Positions 22,963-38,151 of a DNA stretch of 64,000 bases are shown one piece after another. Source of the stretch: Zeus faber (taxonomy: Eukaryota > Chordata > Actinopteri > Zeiformes > Zeidae); contig OY482852.1 of NCBI GenBank assembly GCA_960531495.1, positions 28,172,121 through 28,236,120 on the forward strand, in the 5' to 3' direction. Position numbers and translations under genes: made by a program. Numbering within the stretch: the first letter of the stretch is position 1; the number at the start of each line of letters is the position of its first letter. The notes beneath the pieces were generated by a model that saw only the letters and a list, made by a program, of their open reading frames with translations, was not told the DNA's origin and ran no database searches.

Positions 22963-23499
22963 GTGATTCAAGATTCAAGATTCTTTATTTGTCACATACA
23001 TATACATACTTTCATACATATATGCAGTGAAATGTAATAAATGGGCGGATCTCGCCCTTGCACTGGCCGTGGATGGGCGTGGTGGCCCTGCTGACTCATC
23101 TGTGGGGCAGGCATTTCAGGCGGGGTGTCAGTCTGTTGCGTGGGACCTGGCTGCGGTCTGTGGCTGGTGTCTGCGGCCCGGGTTCTGCGCCTGCTGTTGC
23201 ATCTTATGCCAGCACGTGGGGGTGGGGTGTATGTGTGCACCTCATGGGTGCAGGGTCTCCTCGCGCTCTCCGGGACTGCTCCGTGGGCCGTTCCGACTTC
23301 TCTGGGGGCTGGAGATCTTCTGTGGCTGCAGGGCGGGGTGCTCAGGGCTTTCCTGAGATCGCGGGGTGTCTGTACGGCTGTGGGCCTCAGTGGTGGCTTC
23401 GGGGTCTTTTCTGCTGCTTGGAGGCGCCACGATATAATACCGACCTTATACACCAGAACCAATTGGAACAAGTCCCGTGCACTCACCGGTGGACACTTC

Positions 23500-23537
<38 letters not shown>

Positions 23538-23880
23538 TTTCATCATAGGCAAACACAGCACAGCACCAGGACCCGCTTTTAACACACCCCCAGCACGATC
23601 CTGGTAACATCCCTCTCCTTTCCTTCTTCATTTACTGCTTTAACTACGAAAGGAAGAGGCCACGTGCAAAATTGCTGTTCCAGTTTTCATGGACTGAATT
23701 TACTTGGTTTTGTCGATACATGTCATCCAATTTTTCAATGTTTATGTTTTTCAAAGTTGTTTGGTTCTGCGTTAATTTGTTTCACCCCTTCTGATTCACC
23801 CCCACTTTAAGTAGTGATTAGTTGTTTATAGACCTGAACATGGTAAGATCATTCTCCAAAGAGGTGGTTCAGAAAAAAAA
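22963..23880 (-). mobile_element. Antisense LINE or SINE 3' end inserted in the LINE
   Basis: On the minus strand the stretch ends with GTGACAAATAAAGAATC followed by TTGAATCTTGAATC. This AATAAA plus short tandem tail is typical of CR1/L2-type 3' ends. Upstream lies GC-rich sequence with a 197-codon minus ORF (22992-23585) of low complexity and no domain, and a (CA)n tract at 23505-23535. A 16-bp A-run at 23873-23888 borders the resumed LINE. Exact limits are uncertain. Confidence 0.5.
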
Positions 23881-23894
23881 AAAAAAAAGAAGCC

Positions 23895-24119
23895 GTGAAA
23901 ACATACAATTTAATCAATCTATGTAGTCAAACATTAAATGTTCAATTAACATTGGAAATAAACAAACTGCAAATTTTACCCAAGAGCATTATGAGGCAGG
24001 GCAAGTCATTCTCCCCAACCCTCTTCAACATTTATATCAATGAATTGGCAAAACAATTAGAAGAATCATCTTTACCTGGTCTTACTCTACACAACTCTGA
24101 AATTAAATTCCTTCTTTAA
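23895..24119 (+). pseudogene. LINE reverse transcriptase, motif-B region
   Basis: Open frame containing MRQGKSFSPTLFNIYINELA (RT motif B, Gln-Gly and Ser-Pro) and then ESSLPGLTLHNSEIKFLL. The next residues of this family are the catalytic YADD box. Here the frame ends at TAA, which is the target duplication of the inserted Harbinger-like element. The box resumes after 25500 as ADDLVLLSP. Confidence 0.8.
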
Positions 24120-25500
24120 TGCCATGGGCACACTACACAACTTTCAAAGTTGTCAGATTGCTGTACTGTTCACACTACACAACTTTCTGTCTTGACATGA
24201 CTGATCAGTGACAGGGGTCACACATTACAAGATTTTTCACCAGGAGGAATCCTTGCAGAGTCTGTCAGGTCTCCAAACTACATTTTTGTCATAAAAACAC
24301 ACACAGAAGTGACACTGGAAATGACGTTATACCATGCACGGGACAGGATTATACATTTTTTATTAGATTCCTGATCACTGTAAAAAAAAAAATAAAAAAA
24401 AAAATCAGAATTCAAATAAGAACCTAGAAACCCTTTCTCATGCATGCTGAAAACCATACATCTTCTGGCAGTGTTCCGTATCGGTGTCATGTGGGAAATG
24501 AGCCGTCAATGTTCCATAGAAGCCATTCCGTAAATTTCCCCACTCCCGACCTGGTATAATTTCTAGGAAAATGCCGGTACAGCTGTGAATGGAAGTTATG
24601 GAAATGGAAGCAGTAACATTGCCATTCAATTTTATTATTTTTGTTATTAAAAATGGCACTCAGCTCCTAGATGTGTCTTTTAGAGTAAGGGGTGCGTGCA
24701 TGGACATCGGGCACAAGCGATTTGCTTGCCCGCCGGCTGCACCGGGTGGAGAACATTCCTTCTCCGGAGGCGTGTAGGACAGATTGAAAATTATCACACT
24801 GATTAAATAACATTGGGTGAGTATTATTGGGTCTGGGGACAGGGGCTCTGTCAGTGGAGGGAACCGAGACTCTCCAGGAGGGGCGAGGCGACGGGGAGCG
24901 AAGAGCAGGTCTAAAAACGAATCGGATTCTGTTGCTTAATCGCGCGTGATATTAGACACATCTAGTGCGAGCGTTACGTAATGTATCCGTAACATTAATC
25001 TATATGGGAACAGACTCCATACGGAACTTTTCTGTAAAGGAAGCCAATTTGGGAATGACTGCCAACTGCCTTTGCTGGATATTTCTTTATTCAGCAATGG
25101 TATGGATTCCACATGGGAAAGGCACTCGAGAGAAGAAGAGTAAAATAGTTATGTTGTGGGTTTCTGGCTGCTGCTCCAATGTACTTCTGTCTCCCCATCT
25201 CTCCTTCTTGACTCCTCCCCTCCCCCCTCACTCTGTGTCTGCTCTCATTGGCTGTAGCTCATGGCGTCACTCCCGCCGAGCCTGACATGACCAGATATTA
25301 AACCTGCTTGATATCTTGCCGGTGTCTGCCCGCCATCGGTGAGCAGTTTATTTCGCGTTGTGAGCAGTTCACACAACAGGCTCGTCACTCAGGGGAGTGT
25401 GTAATGAGTTGCCTCTGATCCTGGGCTTTGCTCGGCGATCTCCAAAAAACCTGTCGGTGAGTGGAAAATCACGGTAAAATCTTGTAGTCTGAACTCGGCA
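24120..25500. mobile_element. Harbinger/PIF-like non-autonomous element, 1381 bp
   Basis: The ends are TGCCATGGGCACACTACACAAC (left) and, inverted, TGCCGAGTTCAGACTACAAGAT (right), imperfect terminal inverted repeats. The 3-bp duplications TAA lie at 24117-24119 and 25501-25503, matching the TWA target preference of PIF/Harbinger. A second TTCACACTACACAACTTTC lies 45 bases inside the left end, a subterminal repeat. No transposase domain is recognised in the 1.38 kb. The host LINE frame is interrupted exactly at its RT active-site box. Confidence 0.8.
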
Positions 25501-25503
25501 TAA

Positions 25504-26110
25504 GCAGACGACCTGGTTCTGCTGTCACCAACTGAAGAGGGTTTACAGCAGAACCTGGCTCTGTTAGAACAGTTCTGCTAGACCTGGGTCCTGGCAGTTA
25601 ACCCCCAAAAAAACAAAGTTTCAAAAGAAAGTCAAGATGTCAGGGAACCAAGTGCAACTTCACCCTAGGAACAAATCAAATCCAACAATGTGACTACTCA
25701 TACAGTACCTGGGGCTGAAGATCACTTCCACTGAAAGTTTTAATTAGGCCATAAATTAACTGAAAGGGAAAGCCAGAAGGGCCTTATATGCCATCAAAAA
25801 GTCAGTACACATTGACATCCCAATTATGACCTGGCTCAAAATATTTCAATCATTTATTGAACCTACTGACCTTCATGGGGTCTTCTTTCAAAACAAGATT
25901 TTGGAAAACGAGACAAACACCAAATAAAAATCCTGCATTCAGAATTCTGTGAGCACATCCTCCATGTCTAGAGGAAAAGCTCAAACAACACACACAGAGC
26001 AGAATCAGGCCAATACTCGTTAATAATTCATATTGAAAAAATAATCATTAAATTCTGAAAACACCTAAAACTGCCAGGTCTGACGGCCACCACCATCAGA
26101 CCTGGCAACC
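25504..26110 (+). pseudogene. LINE reverse transcriptase, C-terminal part
   Basis: The frame resumes with ADDLVLLSPTEEGLQQNLAL and then EQF, the RT motif C and following helix. Further fragments in shifted frames are TVPGAEDHFH-type thumb sequence, KQDFGKRDKHQIKILHSEFC and FWKHLKL. Several stops. The 3' tail runs on to about 26465. Confidence 0.75.
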
Positions 26111-26515
26111 TAGAGAGGCTAGGCTGTGCTCCCACTAGAGTCGAGGAGACAGAGCTGTACTTCCTCACAAGCTGCCACAAATATCAGGACATCAGAGATG
26201 ACTACACTAAATTTAATACAATTCTAATTCTACAATCAATTTAAATACAAGTCAAGCAATGTTTTAAATTTCAGGAGAAAAAGCAGAATGCTCAGTTGAG
26301 GCATTTCACATTTTATTGATATAACTATCGTTTTTTGTTTTGTTCATTTATTAATTTCATTATTGTCTCAATGTATTTCCTTCTGCTGTATGTTGTGTAA
26401 CATATAAACGTCATGTCTTGTTATGCTTAAGTAAGAATGTTTGTCATGCCAATAAAGAAAATTTGGGAGGAAAAGGTTTCCTGATACAATTACAAATTCA
26501 CATTCCAGTACAGAT

Positions 26516-30720
<4,205 letters not shown>

Positions 30721-30721
30721 G

Positions 30722-30768
30722 GAGAGAGAGAGAGAGAGAGAGCAAGAGAGAGAGAGAGAGAGAGAGCG
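30722..30768. repeat. (GA)n tract in a purine-rich stretch
   Basis: GA array with one CAA interruption. Purine-rich GGAGAG sequence continues to about 30970. Confidence 0.93.
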
Positions 30769-31440
30769 AGGGATGGAGGAATGGAGAACACAGATGGGCA
30801 GATACAGTACCAGAGGGAGAGGTCTTGGACTGGTCAGGCCAGAGAGACAGGGGAGGTGGAGTGAAGGGGGGCTGAGGGAGGAGCAGAAGGAGGATAAGGG
30901 GATGGAAGGGCGTGGAGGTGAACGAGAAAGAGAAGGAGAGGAGGGCCAGGCTGGGCGAGGGAGGACAGAGGGCGCACTATGACTGCTGGCCGATGTAAGG
31001 GAAGGGACTAGTATAATACAGTATGATATATATATATATAAACTGTATAGATAAGAGCGAGCTGCATGAACCTGTAGTACGCACAGATTTGGGTACTTGT
31101 TAATTTTTAATTGATTTGATGAAGCAGAATTTTAGAGCCGTTTCTTTCAATTTGTGTTTCTGTGTCTTGTGCCTTTCCCTGGAAGAGCAGTGCCTGCGTG
31201 TTGCTGTAGTTAATAAAACAACACACACAAATGCACACAAGTGTTATGTCACACACAAGTGATGTTTTCAAATCAACCAGCCAATCTGAACTGCCGCATC
31301 AATTAACTGACAGTTGATATGTCAAATGAAATTTTATTATTTTTAATGATGGATGGGGCGACTAGCTAGAAATCTCTTCAGTTCGGCTGAGTTAAAAAAG
31401 CGAAAATCGAGTAGAAAACCATCTGGAAGATCATTTAAAA

Positions 31441-33020
31441 ACGGATGACTTCAGAAAGAACAAGAAGTGTCAAATCTAAAGGGTTCGCGCGGAAGCGCCG
31501 ACCCCGTTAGCTGCAGCACAACTACCACCAGTACAGTTACATCGGAGACGAGGAGTTGCTAGGGCATGTGAAAGCGCCAGTGACAGAGTCCCTGTCCGGG
31601 GACGAGCCTGAGGATAACTTCCATTTAACAAGCAGTGATGTGGCACTACCTGCTGTCCAGGAGGAGCAACACGAATTGCATGGTGAAAAACGGATGCACG
31701 ACACGGGTAGATGGCCACCGATATTGACACAAGCATAGCGGGATATTTTGCTACAGATGGGACAACAAGTAAGAAAAAAAATCTACAGAGACCTTGGCTA
31801 GTTTATTCAGAGGTCCAGGACGCCGTTTTTTTTGTTTTTGCTGCAAGCTTTTTTGTGAGTTTCAGTGAAAATCTGGCCTCGCAAGAGATTAAGCACCCAC
31901 GAAAAGGCAAGTCATCTTGTGGAATGGAAATAATTGGACATCAGGTTTGTTTCTCAAAGAACCGTGAATGAACAACCAGCGGACAATACAGGCTGACACT
32001 ATTCATTGGAAGCAAGTGCTGCAGTGTCTAATTAGTGCTTATTGAATTGACAGATACCACTGGGGCTGGTATGACAGATGTGCTTACAAGGAAACTAGAG
32101 GAGTAGGGCCTTGATATTTGTAACATGATGAAGCCATGAGAATGTCTCCAATACTTAATGGCATACAGAAAAGAGTTTGCTTCAATAATCCAAGGGCATT
32201 CTTTGTCCCATGCAGCGCTCAGTTTCTCAATCGGGTTGTTAACGACCATGTTGTCTCCGGGCAGAAGGCTTCTTTGGCACAATCCAAGAGGTTTACAGTT
32301 TCTTCCTCCACTTCAAGCTGGGAAGTGCTTAAAGAGCACATAGAACAAGGAGGAGTCTCAGACACAAAATGGGAAAGTAGTGTTGAGGCTGTTAAACCCA
32401 TCCGTTTTCAACTCAGAGTAATATATGATGCCCTCTTGTCAATAGCGACTGACAGTCTTACTGGGACTTGCGGCGTAAAAACCAGGGCGGATGCGAGTGA
32501 CTTCGCTGCAAAAATTAAGACCTACACATTCATGTGCTCCCTCGTTATCTTTTACGACATTCTCTTTGAGTTTATCATCTCCAGCAAAAAACTACAGGCC
32601 GTAAGCCTTCATTTTCAACAAGCAGTGACACAGCTGAATGCAACCAAACAGTTCCTTCAGCACGACCGCGCGGATGGCTCCTTTCAGAGAGTGCTGTCTA
32701 GTGCCAGAGAGCTGGTTGAAGAGTTGGACACAGAGGCGTCTTTTCCAGCACAAATAGCTGTGCGACCCCGGACGAAGAAGAGGTTGTTTCCCTACGAGGG
32801 AGACGATGAACCTGTCCTGAATCCTCAACAAAAGTTCAGAGTCGATTTCTTCACCAGGTACTTGACTGTGCCACCCAGTCAGTGCATGAGCGCATTCCTC
32901 AGCTCCAGAAGCACACTAAAACGTTCGGGGTGCTGTATGATATCCCATCAATACGTGACAAGTATGATACAACAGCAGCTCTCCAAGAATGCACAGAACT
33001 TGAGCAGGCCCTGACACATT
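31441..33020 (+). pseudogene. hAT-family transposase remnant, ZMYM1/TTF-type
   Basis: Weak N-terminal pieces are a basic stretch (about 31450-31520), HDTGRWPPILTQA (31697-31738, the DxxxWP box that precedes TTF-type zinc domains) and RPWLVYSEVQDAVFFVFAAS (about 31787-31850). The best part is the 32136-33014 frame. It includes NNPRAFFVPCSAQFLNRVVN (the catalytic-core CxxH-type block, with His lost), SSTSSWEVLKEH, DTKWESSVEAVKPI and CSLVIFYDILFEFI. A frameshift near 32870 continues as KTFGVLYDIPSIRD. hAT transposases cut and paste DNA. Frameshifts and loss of the middle make this one inactive. No terminal repeats were found. Confidence 0.78.
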
Positions 33021-33051
33021 GAGATTCACCACACTCTCAGCTCTCAACTCA

Positions 33052-33108
33052 ACAAGAGAGAGAGAGAGAGAGGGAGAGAGAGAGTGAGAGAGAGAGAGAG
33101 AGAGAGAT
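33052..33108. repeat. (GA)n microsatellite
   Basis: GA array with GGG and GTG interruptions, just after the transposase remnant. Confidence 0.95.
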
Positions 33109-33680
33109 GTTATGGGGAAATCGTCCTGGAAACAAATCAGAGATGGATCAAAAAGAAGAGTGAAGATAGACGAGACACCTGGAGGGTGCGGAAGGAGACG
33201 AGCAGGTGGTGGGGTGGAGGGGGTGGCGAGAGGAGAGGAGGAAAGACGGTCACAGAAGGGTTGTTCAAATTCAGACAACTTCCTGCACTCGGCTCTGCTA
33301 CAGGGCAGATAACTCTGCACATCCATTAGTTCAACTAATTCCCATCGCCATCTGCCGTGCGATTTCAGATGCACCTCTGGAGTCGGAGAAAGGGTTCAGG
33401 ACTTTCGGGGGGGTATGTTGATTTGGAAAATATGGTATTGATTTGCTTAATTGGAGTGCCTAAAGTGGAGTAAGTGAGATCGCACCTTTCTATCAAAGAA
33501 TCAAAATAGTGTTGTTTTACTGACTAATAGATAAATCCACTGAGAGAGATTCAGTCCATTCAGGCCTCACTTGATAGAGAGCGCTAAACGGCATATGTTT
33601 GTGGCTGTTTATTTAAAGCACATTTTAATACAACCAAACAATTCGGCAAACAAAAAACCAGAAACGCAAGTAGTCCTTAC

Positions 33681-33793
33681 CTTCGTAGGCGATCTTAAAT
33701 CCATGAGCGCTTACCGCGAAGTCACTGGTAAGCCTCAGCGAAAAAATTGATCCAGAACTGGTAACAGGCGCTGGGATTGTAAATCCTGTTAAC
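33681..33793 (-). CDS. csmd3: CSMD exon: first CUB domain, C-terminal third
   Basis: A 113-bp exon too short to stand out as an ORF. The acceptor CTCTCCACAG ends at 33794 and the donor GTAAG starts at 33680. Its first base completes the Arg codon begun by the exon at 52635. It then has 37 open codons and ends with one base of a Glu codon. The reading starts LTGFTIPAPV and includes SGSIFSLRLTSDFAVSAHGFK then IAYE. The TSDFAVSAHGF stretch is the closing strand of a CUB domain, with the Ser-Asp of the calcium site. The other two frames contain stops or do not match. Splitting of a CUB domain over two exons with phases 2 and 1 fits the neighbouring exons exactly, so I regard this call as secure. 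Confidence 0.95.
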
Positions 33794-36690
33794 CTGTGGA
33801 GAGAAGGACAAAATAATTTAAAATATAATTATTTCAATTCACGTTTCTTTTGCTCCTTTGTAATTCAATCCAAATCAATCCTAAACCTATCACTTAGGTA
33901 TGAATGTACTTGGAAGTGCATCCTTTTCATTCTTACTCTCTTATAAATAGTCGTAGGCTTTTAGTCCAGAAGGTCAACAATTTTAGCGAACATTTATGAC
34001 CCAAAGCCAGATATGCTCTCAAATAACATTTAATTCTAACCAAAGTGAATCATCAGTTTAGATAATAATAAAAATCAGGGGGATTGTAATGCAGGTTGTT
34101 AAGCGACAACTCGGCCAATACTTCACAATCAACACCCCGAACCCTATTGTCGGAAAGTTGTTTGATGGCCGCCAGCTGCATTGTAATGCATCGCTTCATT
34201 GCTCCCTTTCAAATTAGGTGCAGGTCTGAAAGAATCCATTTGCCTTGACGACGTCGTAAACAAGATGTGTTGCTGACTAATTCCTCAGCGGCATTTGCCG
34301 ATTTTCTATCGACCTATCAAAAAAAAAAAAAGAAGAAAGCCGGTCTTTCGCCTCTCCCTATTTCACCTGCCCATTTTCTGGCATTCATATGTCTTTCCAC
34401 GGCTCTGTATCTGGTTTGAGGAGAAGCCGGTTGAATGATGTGTGTAGCTTGACTCGGGGGTGGGGTGGGGGGGGGGTAACTCTGTTACTGAGGAAGAAGG
34501 GGCTGTATTTACAGGTTCGATAGTTTCCAATTACAGCACAGCGAACTGCATCGCTCTTCCTGGTAAATGATCACCCTCTGTTCCAGGTACTGCACTCTAC
34601 TAGCGCAAGTCAATCGCAAGCAGATGGAAGTTTGGCTGCATCAGGACATGTGCACTTGTTTTAAAGTGGTAACAGAAACACATACTGTATTCTACATGAA
34701 ATGATATGTCATTTTACGTTTTAAGATAATCTGAGATCGAAGGCCAGATTTTGCTGCCAAAAAGCATGTTACACTTTTACGCTCTCCCGCAGTAAATCTA
34801 TAGATATTTGTGCTAGACTATAACCAGTCAAGCAGAGCTGGTACACAAGGATTTTGTGTGCTGAATCTAGGCAGTATTATTCTTTTATCCCTATTTTTTT
34901 TCTCTGATCTTCCTTTCCCCATTGCTGCAAAGTTGGACTTTCCTCACCTCTTACCCTAGTGCCATTCCGAAGGGCTGCTTCTGTATTTTCTAGTGGAAAA
35001 AGAGATAGGTCTTCAATTTAGGAGGGTGAGCAGAGTGGTGAAGAGAGTTCCATGAGGGAACTACTTATGGCTGAGCAACAAAAAAAAAGAGAAAAGGCCT
35101 AAAATAACAATAAACAGAGGAAAAACTATCAGTTTGTGGCTGAAGAACAGTTTGTGCCAGTGGCCCAAGACAGTGGCAGGGAGAGGGGAGGTTGATGGCA
35201 CCCACCAGGATGGGAGCACTGTAGCTTTTTACAATATGACACCAAAACAAAAAAAAGGCTGCATTTTTATGGCTACGGAGATTAGATTCCATCTGTCCAC
35301 TGAACTAAAATGCTATTTAAATGTTAGATGTGTTCAGCAGCCGTCACAACACTGGGAGGAATGGAGGACAAGAAGTCTAGGCCAGGGACAGGCCGTGACG
35401 GTGGGCCACTTGGGAAGCCAAGAGCATTGTGGTTTTAATTCCAAACAGTCACAAGACCGACTGATTCCAATGATTAGCTCCTGCGGCACATGCAGAAAGT
35501 GTGCCAGTCACTGGAAAGAGCTGGCGTCGTGATTGGCTGGTTGTAAACCTTTCATCCATTTTCTTGTTCTATAGCAAATACAAAGTAAAAATTTAACCTT
35601 ATGAGGATCTTTTCCCCCTTTACTCTCATTTACTTTAATAAAAAAAACAAATATCTCCATCTCTGCTAATGCTACTTATTCTCAGAGAAGGTTTAGCTGT
35701 GACTGTTATATACAGTGGTTTGAAACTACCAACAATATATATTTATTGCAAGTTGCTTTGGAGAGATTTTTAGCTCACCAATGAAATTCAAACAAGAAAA
35801 ATAAAAAAACCACAGAACAAAAAAAGTTTTTATCACCTATTGGACACGTTCAACCAAGGATTCCAAGGACTTTGTGACCCACTTAGAACAAGGAGCAGAC
35901 AATGGGGACAGACGTCGACTGACATTCACCATGCCGTTGCTCTGGCAACAGGAGCATCAGGTGTATGGTTGGAAGATGTCATTAACAAATAAACACCGCG
36001 GGGGTGCCGTCTCCTCGGACGCAAGAGAGGGAGAGAAGAGTCCGTGAACCAAATTGGGGGAGATTTCGGGAACGTTCTGACCGTGTTTTCTGAGTAGAGG
36101 ATTAAACCTCGAGTCTTGCATTTGGGAAAAATTCTAGTTTCAACCAGGAACATTTCATTTTCCACCTCAACACACTCATTGAATTTCAACAAAGGGGAAA
36201 ATGTTAAGGTAATAAATTGTCTTTGGGGGTTTCACAATCATGACATTTTAGTTGAAAATGAAAGCAGCACTGTGTATCTTGTTATTTGGGAGTTGGCTCC
36301 ACTACAGATTCTGAGTGCAATTGTACTTTGTCCAGACAAATTTGAACCTGAAAGTCACGTTTCAATAACAGTCTATGTTACAAACGTAGATATAATGTAC
36401 ACCTAGGTTACAGCGCCCCTTGCATGGACCACGCCACTTCAGCGAGCACTAAGTCCAAGACTCCCCCAGAGCTGTAGGGAGAGAGGGCGCGGGGATCGGC
36501 CCCCTGCTACCGGAGTAGGTACCAGATGTGCTCGGCCTGGCAGATCTGCTTGAACGTGTGAGTCAGAGGGTGAAACAAACCCTGTGGGGCAATGAGAGTA
36601 AGTGCCGGCATGCACTGGCTGAGGTGCGGGTGCCTCTCAGCCGCGTTGTCATGGAGGTGGCTATGCATTGTATATATGTATGATACGTAA
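33794..36690. other. Intron between the two CUB exons, first part (no gene seen)
   Basis: Single-copy-looking non-coding DNA with A-runs near 34319 and 35082 and a G-run near 34467. Short ORFs have no recognised domain. Confidence 0.5.
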
Positions 36691-36719
36691 GATACGTGTG
36701 ATTCTCACAGTCTTCACAG

Positions 36720-36955
36720 TCAAAGGGAGATAAGGAGGACTGAAGCAACTACAGAGGGCTATTCCTCTTGTCTACAACAGGCAAAGTACTGGCCAAACGA
36801 CTACTGCTACTGTCAGAAGAGATCCTCCCTGAGTCGCAATGTGGCTTATGTCCTTCCTGCAACTATCCTCCACCTTCAGTCAAACTCATGTACAGGACTG
36901 ATGGCAGGTTCTTCAACCTTCACTTTCACCATCATGGAGCTCCAGTATGCAGATT
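36720..36955 (+). pseudogene. LINE RT remnant, first part
   Basis: Reads KGDKED, stop, SNYRGLFLLSTTGKVLAKRL and EEILPESQCGL, the RT finger region. It then jumps to MYRTDGRFFNL and, after a frameshift, MELQYAD followed by TAG. About 70-100 residues, including RT motif A, appear deleted. The catalytic box is broken at its second Asp, where the insert begins. Confidence 0.7.
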
Positions 36956-38151
36956 AGTTGTGCAGCCGAATTTTCAGCAAAGCACAAATAGTGAGTTTTT
37001 ACGATTTTGTACAAATATTTGTTTTACAAATATAATAAAAAGAAAAACATGTCAAAAAGCTGGTATTCCTCATAACGTGGGTATTTGTGCGCGGGGGCAG
37101 TGAGATCCATTCACAAATGGTTACTTAAGACGTATGTGGAGACGCACTCCTATGCCAGGTGTGAACGGATGTACTCAGAGCTGTACACTTGTGATTGTTT
37201 CACCCAAGATACATGGTTAATGACCGGGTGTAAACAGGGCCAGACAACAACGCCCCCCACAGATGAGAACCGCGGAGACTAAGCAGGTCCCGCAGACAGA
37301 ATCTCCACAGACAGCCCAGCCCCTCACTTTCCTGTCTGTGTTAGATGAGAACCATGTGATCAATAATATCATCAATGAATCAGAATATAAATGCTGTTCT
37401 CACTTACATCCGTCACCGGGTGAGTCCCCTCCCTTTTCGGGCAGGGTCCCCCTTGGGAAAAGACAGGGAAATCACCTGTCTGTGGTGACGAGGGCAGAGG
37501 AAAGTAAAGAGGAGTTTATGGGGAATGTCCCCTGCCTGGAGGCATCCTACCTCTCCCTATACTACCCCGAGTGGCATCTCAAGTGCTCACAAAGTGCTGC
37601 AAATGTGGCTGTCGAGGTTATTATACATGTTTATTGCTGGGTTTATGGAAACCATAAACCAATATTACATTTAAAGTGGAAATCTGGAAGATTTTGTTTT
37701 CTTGTTTGTTGCTGGTGTGTTTTCGGACCCCCCTTCCCAAGGAGCCAAACTTCAGGTGGACCAGTAGGGGGTGCTGTCTAACAGACATTTATTTAAATGA
37801 AAATCTTCGAGATTGGCACTTTAAAGCAGCACTACTGTATGAAACAGTAGTGCTGCTGGGAATGAAAGAGGTGACATTCTTCATAATACAAGTCTATGTA
37901 CCATCAAAATGATTTTGAAGCGGTTATCTTAAGAAAATTACATAGTGTTGCTTTAAGTGTTCATAATTATCATAATAGTTTATTTTAGAACACTTATATT
38001 AGCACTTCAAGATCCTAAAATTACAAAAGTGTAATAAAAACAAAAACAGGATTGTCACTTTTATTCAAAACACAAATACAAATACAAATAATTTTGCTGC
38101 CTAAGATACAAATATAAATACTGGGCTCTCAGTAAATCCCTAATACAGACA
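36956..38151. other. Insert within the LINE, origin unknown
   Basis: About 1.2 kb separating the YAD box from the following RT sequence (VSQSEAEMPE). TTAG precedes it and CTAG ends it. The right part contains ACAAATACAAATACAAATA-type sequence. ORFs at 37085-37282 and 37263-37781 have no recognised domain. It contains a possible MITE at 37668-37955. It may be a DNA transposon, but no clear inverted termini were found. Confidence 0.4.
37668..37955. mobile_element. Possible MITE with TTAAAG ends
   Basis: Starts TTTAAAGTGGAAATCTGGAAG and ends, inverted, TTAAAGCAACACTATGTAAT, weak terminal inverted repeats. It contains AGTAGGGGGTGCTGTCT and a perfect hairpin at 37826-37858. A fragment similar to its left end lies at 43208-43235 (GCTTAAAGTGGAAATCCATAAG). 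Confidence 0.42.

Larger units (their letters stand above)
21830..26465 (+). mobile_element. Fish LINE (clade not assigned), with two insertions
   Basis: An endonuclease part (about 22085-22440), a linker (about 22660-22900), an RT piece (23895-24119) and an RT C-terminal part (25504-26110) follow each other on the plus strand. They end with a 3' tail ATGCCAATAAAG near 26446. The gaps hold a minus-strand LINE 3' end (22963-23880) and a Harbinger-like element (24120-25500). The motif set (KQLLQLCESLGLYIVNGR; FSPTLFNIYINELAKQLEES) is familiar from a common teleost LINE, but I cannot name the clade without a search. Many stops are present. Confidence 0.72.

Noticed and set aside
22992-23585. 197-codon minus-strand ORF
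   Set aside because: Low-complexity Pro/Arg/Thr sequence that includes a translated CA repeat and ends in a LINE-type tail. No domain and no codon pattern of a real gene.
33021-33420. Continuation of the hAT transposase dimerisation domain
   Set aside because: The frames after the (GA)n tract contain no clear hAT C-terminal motif. Similarity was too weak to claim.
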